Positions 26,745-35,386 of a stretch of DNA of 64,000 bases are shown one piece after another; the stretch's first letter is position 1; every line of letters starts with the position of its first letter. The DNA is taken from positions 310,001-374,000 of the forward strand of contig NZ_VZRB01000002.1 of assembly GCF_008806595.1 (NCBI RefSeq), written 5' to 3'. Under the pieces are notes generated by a model, which saw only the letters and a list, made by a program, of their open reading frames with translations, made no database searches and was not told the DNA's origin. The translations under genes and the position numbers were made by a program. This DNA is from Streptomyces luteolifulvus (GTDB lineage: Bacteria > Actinomycetota > Actinomycetes > Streptomycetales > Streptomycetaceae).

Positions 26745-26890
26745 TCGGTGGTGCACAGGACGACGGGGGCGGGTCTGACTGGCCCGCCCCGCACACCTGG
26801 GTGCGCGAGCCGGGATTACAGTGGCGCGACCGTGCCGGACTCTCACCGGCTTCCGCTGAACCGTCGTCGGTGTCCGTCGTGGACACCGCC
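26745..26890 (-). ncRNA. Cobalamin riboswitch upstream of cbtB
   Basis: On the minus strand the leader carries the class hallmarks in order: GGAAGCCGGTGAGAGTCCGG near 26833-26855, then CGCCACTGTAATCCC near 26815-26829 (the B12-box region), then GGCCAGTCAGAC near 26774-26785. These match the conserved core of cobalamin riboswitches (GGxxxCxGGTGxxAxTCCGGxxC; GCCACTG). Boundaries are approximate. It lies directly before cbtB, consistent with control of cobalt uptake by B12. Confidence 0.9.
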
Positions 26891-27004
26891 CGAGAAGGTA
26901 TCGCGAAGCGGGGGCGCGGCCAAGAGCGCACGGGTGCACACCAGGGGCTTCGCCGAACCCGAAGTCCCCACGGCGGCAAGGAAGTCGGGCAGGGGAACGG
27001 ACGG

Positions 27005-27577
27005 ATGACGAGCCGAGTGATGTTGATCTCACCCGCGATCGGTGCGGCGCTCAGGGAGGCCCGGTTCGACGACGGCTGCTCGCTCGACGCGGCCGGACTG
27101 CGGCTCGCGCGGACCGCGGCCGGGGCCGTGCGGGCGGCGGACCGGGGCTGCGTCTCCCCCACGGTACGGTGCCGTGAGACAGCCGGGGCGCTCGGACTGG
27201 ACGCCGTGGTGGTACCGGAGTTGACGGGTCTGGACGTGGGCCGCTGGCGGGGCGCGACGCTGGCGGAGGTGAGCGCGCGGGAGCCCGAGGCCGTCGCCCT
27301 GTGGCTGGCGGACCCGGCGTCCGCGCCGCACGGCGGGGAGTCGGTCCGGGACTTCTGCGACCGGATCGCCGTCTGGCTGGACTCGGCCGCGCGGCCGGCG
27401 GGCCGCACCGTCGCGGTCGTGGACCCCGAGGTCGTACGGGCCGCGGGCGTACGGGCGCTCGGGGCGCCGGAGTCGGCGTTCTGGCGCATCGACGTACCGC
27501 CCCTGACGGCAACCGAGTTCAGCGGCCGCTCCGGGCGCTGGAACCTCCGCGTCGGGCAGCCGCTCGGGCAGGAGTAG
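27005..27577 (+). CDS. Histidine-phosphatase-like protein lacking catalytic histidines
   Basis: The 190-residue protein follows the phosphoglycerate-mutase/histidine phosphatase layout: SLDAAGLRLARTAAG, SPTVRCRETAGALGL, GRWRGATLAEVSAREPEAVA and APHGGESV. The first catalytic motif, normally RHG, reads SPA (LISPAIG, residues 6-12). The second, normally THG, reads DPE (VVDPEVVRAAG). Both active-site histidines are therefore missing and catalysis by the family mechanism is not expected. It is divergent from cbtBA, and true CobC phosphatases belong to the B12 pathway, so a cobalamin-linked regulatory or binding role is possible but unproven. Confidence 0.75.
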   Translation: MTSRVMLISPAIGAALREARFDDGCSLDAAGLRLARTAAGAVRAADRGCVSPTVRCRETAGALGLDAVVVPELTGLDVGRWRGATLAEVSAREPEAVALWLADPASAPHGGESVRDFCDRIAVWLDSAARPAGRTVAVVDPEVVRAAGVRALGAPESAFWRIDVPPLTATEFSGRSGRWNLRVGQPLGQE

Positions 27578-27754
27578 GCGGGCTCTGTCCGGGCCGAACC
27601 GTAGGCCGGAGCATTGTGCGCCACCGCCGCGCTTCTCGCCCTCGTGGCGACGACCCAGCCCGCGTCACAGCGGGCGCGACCCGGGCGTTGGGCCAACTGT
27701 GTGACCCGTCCACGAACCGGCCGACGAGCAGGCCGGATTCCCTAAGATCGTCGC

Positions 27755-28198
27755 GTGGTCGACATCCTCCTCGAACGCACGGTCCCGCTCTCCCTGGACG
27801 AGGCGTGGCGCCGTCTCACACAGTGGCCCCGCCACGGCGAGGTGGTCCCGCTGACCCGCGTCACCCTGGTCACATCCCCGCCGACGCGCGAGGGCACGGT
27901 CTTCGTCGCCCGCACGGGAATCGGCCCGCTCTCCTTCGACGACCCGATGGAGATCACGCTCTGGCACCCCCCGACGGCCGACGACGGCCCCGGCCTGTGC
28001 CGCCTGGAGAAGCGGGGCCGGGTCATCAGAGGCTGGGCCGAAATCGAGGTACGCCCCGGCCCGGGGGGCCGCACACGGGTCCTGTGGCGAGAGGACCTGC
28101 GAGTCCGCCTGCTGCCGGCCTTCGCGGATCCTGTGGTGCGAGGGGCGGCGGGGTATGTGTTCGGGCGGGCGGTGAATCGGTTGCTGAGAGGCGCGTGA
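27755..28198 (+). CDS. SRPBCC (START-like) family protein
   Basis: The 147-residue product begins with a GTG and opens VDILLERTVPLSLDEAWRRL, typical of SRPBCC/polyketide-cyclase-like proteins. These form a beta-grip fold with a deep hydrophobic pocket. The LWREDLRVRLLP strand and C-terminal helix fit the fold. The ligand is unknown. It is flanked by a histidine-phosphatase-like gene and the truncated genes beyond 28270, and shows no obvious operon partner. Confidence 0.8.
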   Translation: MVDILLERTVPLSLDEAWRRLTQWPRHGEVVPLTRVTLVTSPPTREGTVFVARTGIGPLSFDDPMEITLWHPPTADDGPGLCRLEKRGRVIRGWAEIEVRPGPGGRTRVLWREDLRVRLLPAFADPVVRGAAGYVFGRAVNRLLRGA

Positions 28199-28269
28199 GA
28201 AGGATCGCCGAACAGGGTGCGAGCGTACCGCCGAAGGCACATGGCGCACCGGATCCGCTCCCGCGGTCG

Positions 28270-28590
28270 TCAGCCGCGGCCGAGGATCCGGCGGGCTCCC
28301 GCGACGACCGCGGTGGCGAGGATCCAGCCGGAGACGGTCAGGAAGACCGCCACCGCCTTGCCGAAGCCCGTCGGGTCCACGCCCCGCGGTAGCCGAGGCT
28401 CGCGACCGGGACGAGGAGGCCGAAGCTGTACAGGACGGGGTCCCAGGCGCGGCGGGCGTCCGGGCCGGCCGGGCCCGGTGGGTGGTTCCAGAACCACAGG
28501 GACCCCGCGGCCGCCAGCAGCAGGAGCCAGAGCAACGCCCGGCGGGGCGCGTAACCGTAGCCGAACAGGACGTCCTGGACCGCTCCCGGA
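28270..28590 (-). pseudogene. Frameshifted C-terminal fragment of a membrane protein
   Basis: Reading leftward, the frame from about 28590 gives AVQDVLFGYGYAPRRALLWL then a helix (LLLLAAAGSLWFWNHPPGP), typical of the tail of large Streptomyces membrane-associated or pentapeptide-type proteins. After LGYRGAW the sensible reading jumps to another frame (DPTGFGKAVAVFLTVSGWIL, then ATAVVAGARRILGRG) and ends at 28270. One missing base near 28376-28383 accounts for this. The large N-terminal part is absent upstream of 28590, where a rightward gene begins. It is a truncated and frameshifted remnant. Confidence 0.7.
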
Positions 28591-28591
28591 G

Positions 28592-29428
28592 GTTCGTGAG
28601 GCCGCGCTCGGCTGGGGCGCGGCCCGTCACCTCGACGACGCGTGGCTCCACCAGTGGCACCTGGCGCTCCAGGCCTGCTCCCTGATGTTCATCCAGCGCG
28701 AGGGCTTCTCGGACCGGGACCGCTGGTGGTTCTTCCGGCTGGCGGCGCGGGCGTGCTGGGCGTATCTGGAGGCGATGGGGACGGACCGGCCCGTCCGGGC
28801 AACGCTACTTCGCCCTCGTACGCTCTCCGAGGCCGTCGCGGCCCCGTCGTCGGGTGCTGCCCGCGCCCAGGTGAACGGGGCCGCTCCGGCGCAGGCTCCG
28901 GGCGCGGTGAGGCCGGCCGACAGGGCCGCCGAGGGACCGGCCGACAGGCCCGCCGAGAGACCGGCCGACAGGCCGGAAGAGGCCTCGGCGGCGCCCGCTC
29001 ATGACCCGACCCTCGTGCTTCTGGAGGAGATCTGGTCGACCTTCGAGCGTCCGAGCGAGCAGCTGGCCCGGATGCGCGCCAATGGGGTCAGGGGGGAGGC
29101 CGTGGAGTCCGTCAAGACGCGCGCGCTGTCCTTCAGGACCGACCTGCGCAGAGAGTGGAGCACTCCCGAGGCGGCCCGGAGTCGCGTCACCCAGGTCGTC
29201 GGTCTGCTGCGCACGGTGGCGGACCGGGCGACCGACCTGCGCGGCGGTCTGCAGCGGATGTGGGCCGGGCAGGCTCCGACGCGCGAGGTGGATCAGTCAC
29301 GTCTGAAGCTCGCGGACGCCTTGGACGAGTTGCTGACAGCCGTCCGCGACGCCTCCATGGCCGTCAGGAGGGCTCTGGAGGACGACCCTGGGGCGGCAGG
29401 CAGGCGGGCATTTGACGACAGGGCCTAG
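28592..29428 (+). CDS. Hypothetical protein, probably 5'-truncated
   Basis: The frame from about 28592 reads REAALGWGAARHLDDAWLHQ and gives coherent protein to the stop at 29428. A helical N-terminal part is followed by a low-complexity linker made of near-repeats of PADRPAE/DR (about 28910-28985), then a helical C-terminal half rich in Arg, Leu and Glu. No start codon fits the beginning: the frame continues upstream only through DNA antisense to another gene's remnant. The first internal ATG is 28685. I do not recognise the family. It may be the 3' part of a larger gene or start at 28685. Confidence 0.5.
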   Translation, partial: VREAALGWGAARHLDDAWLHQWHLALQACSLMFIQREGFSDRDRWWFFRLAARACWAYLEAMGTDRPVRATLLRPRTLSEAVAAPSSGAARAQVNGAAPAQAPGAVRPADRAAEGPADRPAERPADRPEEASAAPAHDPTLVLLEEIWSTFERPSEQLARMRANGVRGEAVESVKTRALSFRTDLRREWSTPEAARSRVTQVVGLLRTVADRATDLRGGLQRMWAGQAPTREVDQSRLKLADALDELLTAVRDASMAVRRALEDDPGAAGRRAFDDRA

Positions 29429-30576
29429 GCCACCGACCCGATCCGCCCCGCCTCCCCCGAACTCATGTCGTGGTGGATCGGGGTGTGCGCGCCGGTCAGT
29501 GAGACGCCGCTGCCCCCGCGTCGGTCGGCGACGATCTCGGAGGCGATCGACAGCGCCGTCTCCTCGGGCGTACGGGCGCCGAGGTCGAGGCCGATGGGGG
29601 ACCTCAGCCGCGTCAGCTCCAGCTCCGTCACGCCGGCTTCGCGCAGGCGCTCGGTGCGGTCCAGATGGGTCCGGCGGGAGCCCATCGCACCGATGTACGC
29701 CACCGGCAGCCGCAGCGCCAGACGGAGCAGGGGTACGTCGAACTTGGCGTCGTGGGTGAGCACGCACAGGACCGTACGGGCGTCCACGGACGTCCGCTCC
29801 AGATACCGGTGCGGCCACTCGACGACGACCTCGTCGGCCTCCGGGAAGCGGGGGCGGGTGGCGAACACCGGGCGGGCGTCGCACACCGTCACGTGGTGGC
29901 CGAGGAACTTGCCGACGCGGACCAGCGCCGACGCGAAGTCGATCGCGCCGAAGACGATCATCCGGGGCGGAGGGACCGAGGACTCCACCAGGACCGTGAG
30001 CGGGGCCCCGCAGCGCGAGCCCTGCTCGCCGATCTCCAGGGTGCCGGTACGGCCGGTGTCCAGGAAGGCCGCCGCCTCGGCAGCGACCGTGCGGTCCAGT
30101 TCGGGGTGGGCGGCGAACCCGCCCTCGTACGAGCCGTCGGCGTGGACGAGGAGCGCCCGGCCCATGAGGTGCGCGGGGCCCGACACGACCCGTGCAACCG
30201 CCGCCGCCTCCCCGCGGGAGGCGGCGGACAGCGCGGACGCGACCACCGGACGGACCAGATCGCCGGCCCGTACCGGTGTGACGAGGATGTCGATGACGCC
30301 GCCACAGGTCAGCCCGACGGCGAAGGCGTCCTCGTCGCTGTAGCCGAAGCGCTCCAGGACCGGAAGACCGTCCTGCAGGGCCTGTTGGCACAGGTCGTAG
30401 ACCGCCCCCTCCACACAACCGCCGGAGACCGAGCCGATCGCCGTGCCGTCGGCGTCCACCGCGAGGGCGGCTCCGGGCAGGCGGGGCGCGCTGCCGCCGA
30501 CGGCCACCACGGTGGCCACGGCGAAGTCGCGTCCCTGCTCGACCCACCGGTCGAGCTCCTCGGCGATGTCCAGCAT
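29425..30576 (-). CDS. XdhC/CoxI-family molybdenum cofactor insertion protein
   Basis: The 383-residue protein has the XdhC N-terminal motif (VVAVGGSAPRLPGAAL; GSVSGGCVEGAV) and the C-terminal Rossmann-like domain (IVFGAIDFASALVRVGKFLG; YIGAMGSRRTH; GLDLGARTPEETALSI). XdhC proteins bind, sulfurate and insert the molybdenum cofactor into xanthine dehydrogenase. It lies downstream of the permease and dehydrogenase genes on the same strand. GAGGAG precedes the ATG. It meets the rightward gene at 29428 tail to tail with a 4-base overlap. Confidence 0.92.
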   Translation of the reverse strand: MLDIAEELDRWVEQGRDFAVATVVAVGGSAPRLPGAALAVDADGTAIGSVSGGCVEGAVYDLCQQALQDGLPVLERFGYSDEDAFAVGLTCGGVIDILVTPVRAGDLVRPVVASALSAASRGEAAAVARVVSGPAHLMGRALLVHADGSYEGGFAAHPELDRTVAAEAAAFLDTGRTGTLEIGEQGSRCGAPLTVLVESSVPPPRMIVFGAIDFASALVRVGKFLGHHVTVCDARPVFATRPRFPEADEVVVEWPHRYLERTSVDARTVLCVLTHDAKFDVPLLRLALRLPVAYIGAMGSRRTHLDRTERLREAGVTELELTRLRSPIGLDLGARTPEETALSIASEIVADRRGGSGVSLTGAHTPIHHDMSSGEAGRIGSVA

Positions 30577-30670
30577 CTCTCGGTCTCCTCAACAGCGGTT
30601 GTGTGAAGGGCGGTCGGCGGCCGTGACCGTTCCCGCTGAGCAGGTCGGGCGAAGTCCGCCACGGTTGGGC

Positions 30671-30740
30671 AGCGCCCTGAAGGGGCGCGGGGAACTGCGC
30701 GACCAGCCACGACGGCGCCGCAGACGGCCGACGACGTATC
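30671..30740 (+). repeat. Dispersed Streptomyces-type intergenic repeat
   Basis: The segment includes GGGGCGCGGGGAACTGCGCG followed by ACCAGCCACGACGGC. I recognise this from memory as a short sequence found in many intergenic spaces of Streptomyces chromosomes. It lies between the permease and XdhC genes. Function unknown. Confidence 0.5.
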
Positions 30741-30761
30741 GCGGCATTTCCAGCGGAGCGC

Positions 30762-32219
30762 CTAGTGCACGCCCAGCCAGCTCTCAATGGGATTGAGGGC
30801 GAAATAGACCAGGAAGATGCCTGTCAGGCCCCACATGAACGCGCCGATCTCCCGGACCTTGCCCTGAGCGGTCTTGATGGCGGCGTACGAGATGACGCCG
30901 GCCGCGACGCCCGCGGTGATCGAGTAGGTGAACGGCATGATGACGACGGTCAGGAAGACCGGGATCGCGGTGGCCCGGTCGGCCCAGTCGACGTGCCGCG
31001 CGTTCATCATCATCATGGCGCCGATGACCACCAGGGCGGCCGCCGCGACCTCGCCGGGGACGATCGCCGTCAGCGGGGTGAAGAACAGACAGGCCGCGAA
31101 GAACAGACCCGTGACGACCGAGGACAGGCCCGTACGGGCTCCCTCGCCGACACCGGTCGCCGACTCGACGAACACCGTCTGGCCGGAGGCGCCCGCGACA
31201 CCGCCGATCGCGCCGCCCGCGCCGTCGATGAACAGCGCCTTGGACAGGCCCGGCATCCGGCCCTGCTCGTCGGCCAGCTTGGCCTCCGTGCCGACGCCGA
31301 TGATCGTCGCCATCGCGTCGAAGAAGCCGGCCAGCACGAGTGTGAACACGATCATGCCGACCGTCATCGCGCCGACCTCGCTCCAGCCGCCGAACTCGAC
31401 ATGGCCGAAGATCGAGAAGTCCGGCATGGAGACCGCGCTGCCGGGCAGTTCCGGTGCGCCGCTCGCCCACTGCTTGGGGTCGATGACGTCAAGTGCGTTG
31501 AGGACCACGGCGATCAGGGTGCCGCCCACGATGCCGATCAGGATCGCGCCGGGGATGCCGCGTGCCTGCAGCATGAAGATCACGAGGAGGGTGACGGCGA
31601 AGAGCAGGACCGGCCAGCCGGCCAGTTCGCCGGTGGGGCCGAGGGTGACCGGGGTCGCCTTGCCCTGGTGCACGAAGCCGGCCTTCACCAGGCCGATCAG
31701 GGCGATGAACAGGCCGATGCCCATGGTGATCGCGTGCTTGAGCGCGAGCGGGATCGCGTTCATGATCATCTCGCGCAGGCCGGTGGCAACGAGCAGCATG
31801 ATGACCACGCCGTACATCACGCACATGCCCATCGCCTGCGGCCAGGTCATCTGCGGGGCGACCTGGGAGGCGAGGACTCCGGAGACGGAGAGGCCGGCGG
31901 CGAGGGCGAGCGGCACCTTGCCGAAGAAGCCCATCAGCAGCGTGCTGAGGGCGGCCGCGAACGCGGTCGCGGTGATCAGGGCCTGCCGGCCGAGTGTGTC
32001 CCCTGCCGCGTCCTTGCCGGACAGGATCAGGGGGTTGAGGAGGAGGATGTACGCCATCGCCATGAAGGTGGTGACGCCGCCGCGCACTTCGCGCGCGACC
32101 GAGGAGCCTCTCAGGGATATGTGAAAGTACCGGTCGAGCCAGGATCTGCCGGCCGGGACGCGGGTTCCTTCTCCCGCGTCGTCGGCTGTGGTCCTGGGCT
32201 CCAGTGACTGGTGGGTCAT
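30762..32219 (-). CDS. NCS2-family purine permease (AzgA-like)
   Basis: The 485-residue transporter has about 12-14 membrane segments and opens LDRYFHISLRGSSVAREVRG then TTFMAMAYILLLNP. That is the hallmark of the AzgA branch of NCS2 permeases (adenine, guanine, hypoxanthine). Further family marks are GLSVSGVLASQVAPQMTWPQ and VESATGVGEGARTGLSSVVT. It probably imports purine bases by proton symport to feed the xanthine dehydrogenase encoded upstream. The gap of 177 bases after the dehydrogenase gene leaves open whether it has its own promoter. Confidence 0.92.
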   Translation of the reverse strand: MTHQSLEPRTTADDAGEGTRVPAGRSWLDRYFHISLRGSSVAREVRGGVTTFMAMAYILLLNPLILSGKDAAGDTLGRQALITATAFAAALSTLLMGFFGKVPLALAAGLSVSGVLASQVAPQMTWPQAMGMCVMYGVVIMLLVATGLREMIMNAIPLALKHAITMGIGLFIALIGLVKAGFVHQGKATPVTLGPTGELAGWPVLLFAVTLLVIFMLQARGIPGAILIGIVGGTLIAVVLNALDVIDPKQWASGAPELPGSAVSMPDFSIFGHVEFGGWSEVGAMTVGMIVFTLVLAGFFDAMATIIGVGTEAKLADEQGRMPGLSKALFIDGAGGAIGGVAGASGQTVFVESATGVGEGARTGLSSVVTGLFFAACLFFTPLTAIVPGEVAAAALVVIGAMMMMNARHVDWADRATAIPVFLTVVIMPFTYSITAGVAAGVISYAAIKTAQGKVREIGAFMWGLTGIFLVYFALNPIESWLGVH

Positions 32220-32396
32220 GTGGGCCTGCTCCCAAGGTTCATAGGGGCACCCGCGTGTTGCCTCCGGCTACGTGCGGGATTTGGGGAGGTGTGCACGACC
32301 CGGGGGACGGCCCGAGACGAACGGTGGTACTGCGGTGATGCTGGCCGGCGCCGGGGTGGGCGTGGGTGAGCGGTTGCCCGGCAACGGCAGTCGGCG

Positions 32397-34793
32397 CTAC
32401 GCGGTTCCCGTGAGGTGTTCGGGGCGTACCGGCGTCCTGTTCAGCTCCAGGCCCGTGGCGTTGCGGATCGCCGCAAGCACGGCCGGAGTCGAAGACAGCG
32501 TTGGGGCTTCGCCGACGCCGCGCAGTCCGTACGGCGCGTGGTCGTCGGCGAGTTCGAGGACGTCGACCGGGATGGTCGGCGTGTCGAGGATGGTGGGGAT
32601 CAGGTAGTCCGTGAAGGAGGGGTTCTTCACCTTCGCCGTGACCGGGTCGACGATGATCTCCTCCATGACCGCCACGCCGAGCCCCTGGGTCGTACCGCCC
32701 TGGATCTGGCCGACGACGGACAGCGGGTTGAGCGCCTTTCCGACGTCCTGGGCGCAGGCCAGTTCGATGACCTTCACCAGGCCGAGTTCGGTGTCCACCT
32801 CGACGACGGCGCGGTGCGCGGCGAAGGAGTACTGGACGTGTCCGTTGCCCTGGCCGGTGCGCAGGTCGAACGGCTCCGTCGGACGGTGCCGCCACTCGGC
32901 CTCGACCTCGACGGCCTCGCCTTCGAGGACGTCGGCCAGACCGGCGAGGACCTCGCCGCCGTCGGTGACGACCTTGCCGCCCTCCAGGAGGAGTTCGGCC
33001 GTGGCCCAGGCCGGGTGGTAGGTACCGAACCTGCGGCGGCCCATCTCCAGGACCTTCTCCCGGACCAGCTCGCAGGCGTTCTTGACGGCGCCTCCGGTGA
33101 CGTACGTCTGACGCGACGCGGACGTCGAACCGGCGCTGCCCACCTGGGTGTCGGCCGGGTGGATGGTCACCTGGGTGACGCCCAGCTCGGTGCGGGCGAT
33201 CTGCGCGTGGACGGTGACGCCGCCCTGGCCGACCTCCGCCATCGCGGTGTGCACGACGGCCACCGGCTCACCGCCGACGACCTCCATACGGACGCGCGCG
33301 GTCGAGTAGTCGTCGAAGCCCTCGGAGAAGCCGACGTTCTTGATGCCGACCGCGTAGCCGACACCGCGTACGACGCCCTCGCCGTGCGTGGTGTTGGACA
33401 GACCGCCGGGCAGCTGCCGTACGTCCGCGCCCTCGCTGCTCTCCCACTGGCGCTCCGGCGGCATCGGCATCGCCTTGACGCGGCGCAGGAGTTCGGCGAC
33501 CGGGGCCGGGGAGTCGACCGGCTGCCCGGTCGGCAGGAGCGTGCCCTGGGTCATCGCGTTGAGCCGGCGGAACTCCACCCGGTCCATGCCCACCTCGTCG
33601 GCGAGCTTGTCCATCTGGGCCTCGTAGGCGAAGCACGCCTGGACCGCGCCGAAGCCGCGCATGGCGCCGCAGGGCGGGTTGTTGGTGTAGAGGGCGATGG
33701 CCTCGATGTCGACGTCGTCGACGACGTACGGGCCGATGCCGAGCGAGGAGGCGTTGCCGACGACCGCGGGGGACGCGGAGGCGTACGCGCCGCCGTCCAG
33801 GACGATGCGGCACTTGACGTGGGTCAGCTTGCCGTCGCGGGTGGCGCCGTGCTCGTAGTACAGCTTCGCGGGGTGGCGGTGGACGTGTCCGAAGAAGGAC
33901 TCGAAGCGGTTGTAGACGATCTTCACCGGCTTGCCGGTGCGCAGCGCCAGCAGACAGGCGTGGATCTGCATCGACAGGTCCTCGCGGCCGCCGAACGCGC
34001 CGCCGACGCCGGACAGTGTCATACGGACCTTGTCCTCGGGCAGACCGAGCACGGGCGCGATCTGGCGCAGGTCGGAGTGCAGCCACTGGGTGGCGATGTA
34101 GAGGTCGACGCCGCCGTCCTCGGCGGGTACGGCGAGACCGGACTCGGGGCCGAGGAACGCCTGGTCCTGCATGCCGAAGGTGTACTCGCCCTTGACGACG
34201 AAGTCGGCCCTCTTCGCTGCCTCGTCGGCGTCGCCGCGGACGATCGGCTGGCGGTGCACGATGTTCGGGTGCGGGACGTGGCCGATGTGGTGGTCGGTGC
34301 GGTTCTCGTGGACGAGGACCGCGTCCGGGGCGGTCGCGGACGCCTCGTCGGTGATGACCGGCAGTTCGCGGTACTCGACCTTGATCTTCGCGGCGGCGCG
34401 GCGCGCGGTCTCCGGATGGTCGGCGGCGACGATGGCGACCGGCTCGCCGTGGTGGCGGACCTTGCCGTGGGCGAGGACCGGGGTGTCCCGGATCTCCAGG
34501 CCGTAGTTCTTCACGTCGGTCGGCAGGTCGTCGTACGTCATGACGGCGTAGACGCCCGGCGTGGCCAAGGCCTCGCCGGTGTCGATGGACACGATCTCCG
34601 CGTGGGCGACCGTGGAGCGCAGGATCTGGCCCCAGAGCATGTCCTCGTGCCACATGTCGGACGAGTACGCGAACTCGCCGGTGACCTTGAGGACTCCGTC
34701 CGGGCGGAGCGTGGACTCGCCGATGCCGCCCTTGGTCGGGGTGCCCTGGGTGACCTTGGTGGGAGTGCCGAGGGGAGCGCCGTTCTCCGGCAT
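32397..34793 (-). CDS. Xanthine dehydrogenase, molybdopterin-binding subunit
   Basis: The 798-residue subunit binds the molybdopterin cofactor and hydroxylates hypoxanthine or xanthine. Family marks are GEFAYSSDMWHEDMLWGQIL, the moco loops GVGGAFGGREDL and MRGFGAVQACFAYE, and the C-terminal GEAPTLSSTPAVLAAIRNAT region with the expected Glu. The ATG at 34793 follows the Fe-S subunit stop by 2 bases. The open frame extends further upstream but that is inside the Fe-S gene. It is the third gene of the leftward FAD, Fe-S, Mo order. Confidence 0.94.
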   Translation of the reverse strand: MPENGAPLGTPTKVTQGTPTKGGIGESTLRPDGVLKVTGEFAYSSDMWHEDMLWGQILRSTVAHAEIVSIDTGEALATPGVYAVMTYDDLPTDVKNYGLEIRDTPVLAHGKVRHHGEPVAIVAADHPETARRAAAKIKVEYRELPVITDEASATAPDAVLVHENRTDHHIGHVPHPNIVHRQPIVRGDADEAAKRADFVVKGEYTFGMQDQAFLGPESGLAVPAEDGGVDLYIATQWLHSDLRQIAPVLGLPEDKVRMTLSGVGGAFGGREDLSMQIHACLLALRTGKPVKIVYNRFESFFGHVHRHPAKLYYEHGATRDGKLTHVKCRIVLDGGAYASASPAVVGNASSLGIGPYVVDDVDIEAIALYTNNPPCGAMRGFGAVQACFAYEAQMDKLADEVGMDRVEFRRLNAMTQGTLLPTGQPVDSPAPVAELLRRVKAMPMPPERQWESSEGADVRQLPGGLSNTTHGEGVVRGVGYAVGIKNVGFSEGFDDYSTARVRMEVVGGEPVAVVHTAMAEVGQGGVTVHAQIARTELGVTQVTIHPADTQVGSAGSTSASRQTYVTGGAVKNACELVREKVLEMGRRRFGTYHPAWATAELLLEGGKVVTDGGEVLAGLADVLEGEAVEVEAEWRHRPTEPFDLRTGQGNGHVQYSFAAHRAVVEVDTELGLVKVIELACAQDVGKALNPLSVVGQIQGGTTQGLGVAVMEEIIVDPVTAKVKNPSFTDYLIPTILDTPTIPVDVLELADDHAPYGLRGVGEAPTLSSTPAVLAAIRNATGLELNRTPVRPEHLTGTA

Positions 34794-34795
34794 CG

Positions 34796-35386
34796 TCAGA
34801 CCGCCTCTCCCTGCCGGGCGGCCGCGAGGCGGACCGCGTCCATGATCTTCTCGTAGCCGGTGCAGCGGCACAGGTTCCCCGACAGCGCCTCGCGGATGTC
34901 CGCGTCGGTCGGGTTCGGGTTGTTCTCCAGCATCTCGTCGGCTGCGACGAGCAGACCCGGGGTGCAGAAGCCGCACTGGACGGCGCCGGCGTCGATGAAC
35001 GCCTGCTGGATCGGGGAGAGTTCGGTGCCCTCGCCGGTCTGGGAGTCGGAGGCACGGTGGGACGGGCGCGCCTCCCACAGCTGGGCGTCCTGCAACGACG
35101 TACCGCAGGCGCCCGTACCGCATCCTTCGGCACGCTGCCTGGCGAAGTCCGCGAGCCCCTCGACGGTGACGACCTCGCGGCCCTCCACCTGGCCCGCCGC
35201 AACCAGACACGAGCACACCGGCACCCCGTCCAGGCGGACCGTGCACGACCCGCACTCGCCCTGCTCGCAGGCGTTCTTCGAGCCCGGCAGGCCGAGGCGC
35301 TCCCGCAGCACGTACAGCAGGGACTCGCCCTCCCACACGTCGTCGGCTTGCTGCGGACGTCCGTTGACAGTGAAGTTGACGCGCAT
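34796..35386 (-). CDS. Xanthine dehydrogenase, 2Fe-2S subunit
   Basis: The 196-residue subunit carries two [2Fe-2S] clusters. The first is ligated by C40, C45, C48 (CEQGECGSC) and a later Cys (VCSC); the second by CGFCTPG and CRCTGY. Between the two domains there is an insertion of about 40 residues containing GCGTGAC, which adds two cysteines not found in typical subunits. From memory, a similar insertion occurs in other Streptomyces homologues. The ATG overlaps the FAD subunit stop in TGATG. Confidence 0.94.
   Translation of the reverse strand: MRVNFTVNGRPQQADDVWEGESLLYVLRERLGLPGSKNACEQGECGSCTVRLDGVPVCSCLVAAGQVEGREVVTVEGLADFARQRAEGCGTGACGTSLQDAQLWEARPSHRASDSQTGEGTELSPIQQAFIDAGAVQCGFCTPGLLVAADEMLENNPNPTDADIREALSGNLCRCTGYEKIMDAVRLAAARQGEAV

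Noticed and set aside
21123..27008. Rightward open frame of 1961 codons across the SpoIIE and cbt genes
   Set aside because: It runs antisense to four good genes and through a riboswitch; the absence of stops follows from GC bias.
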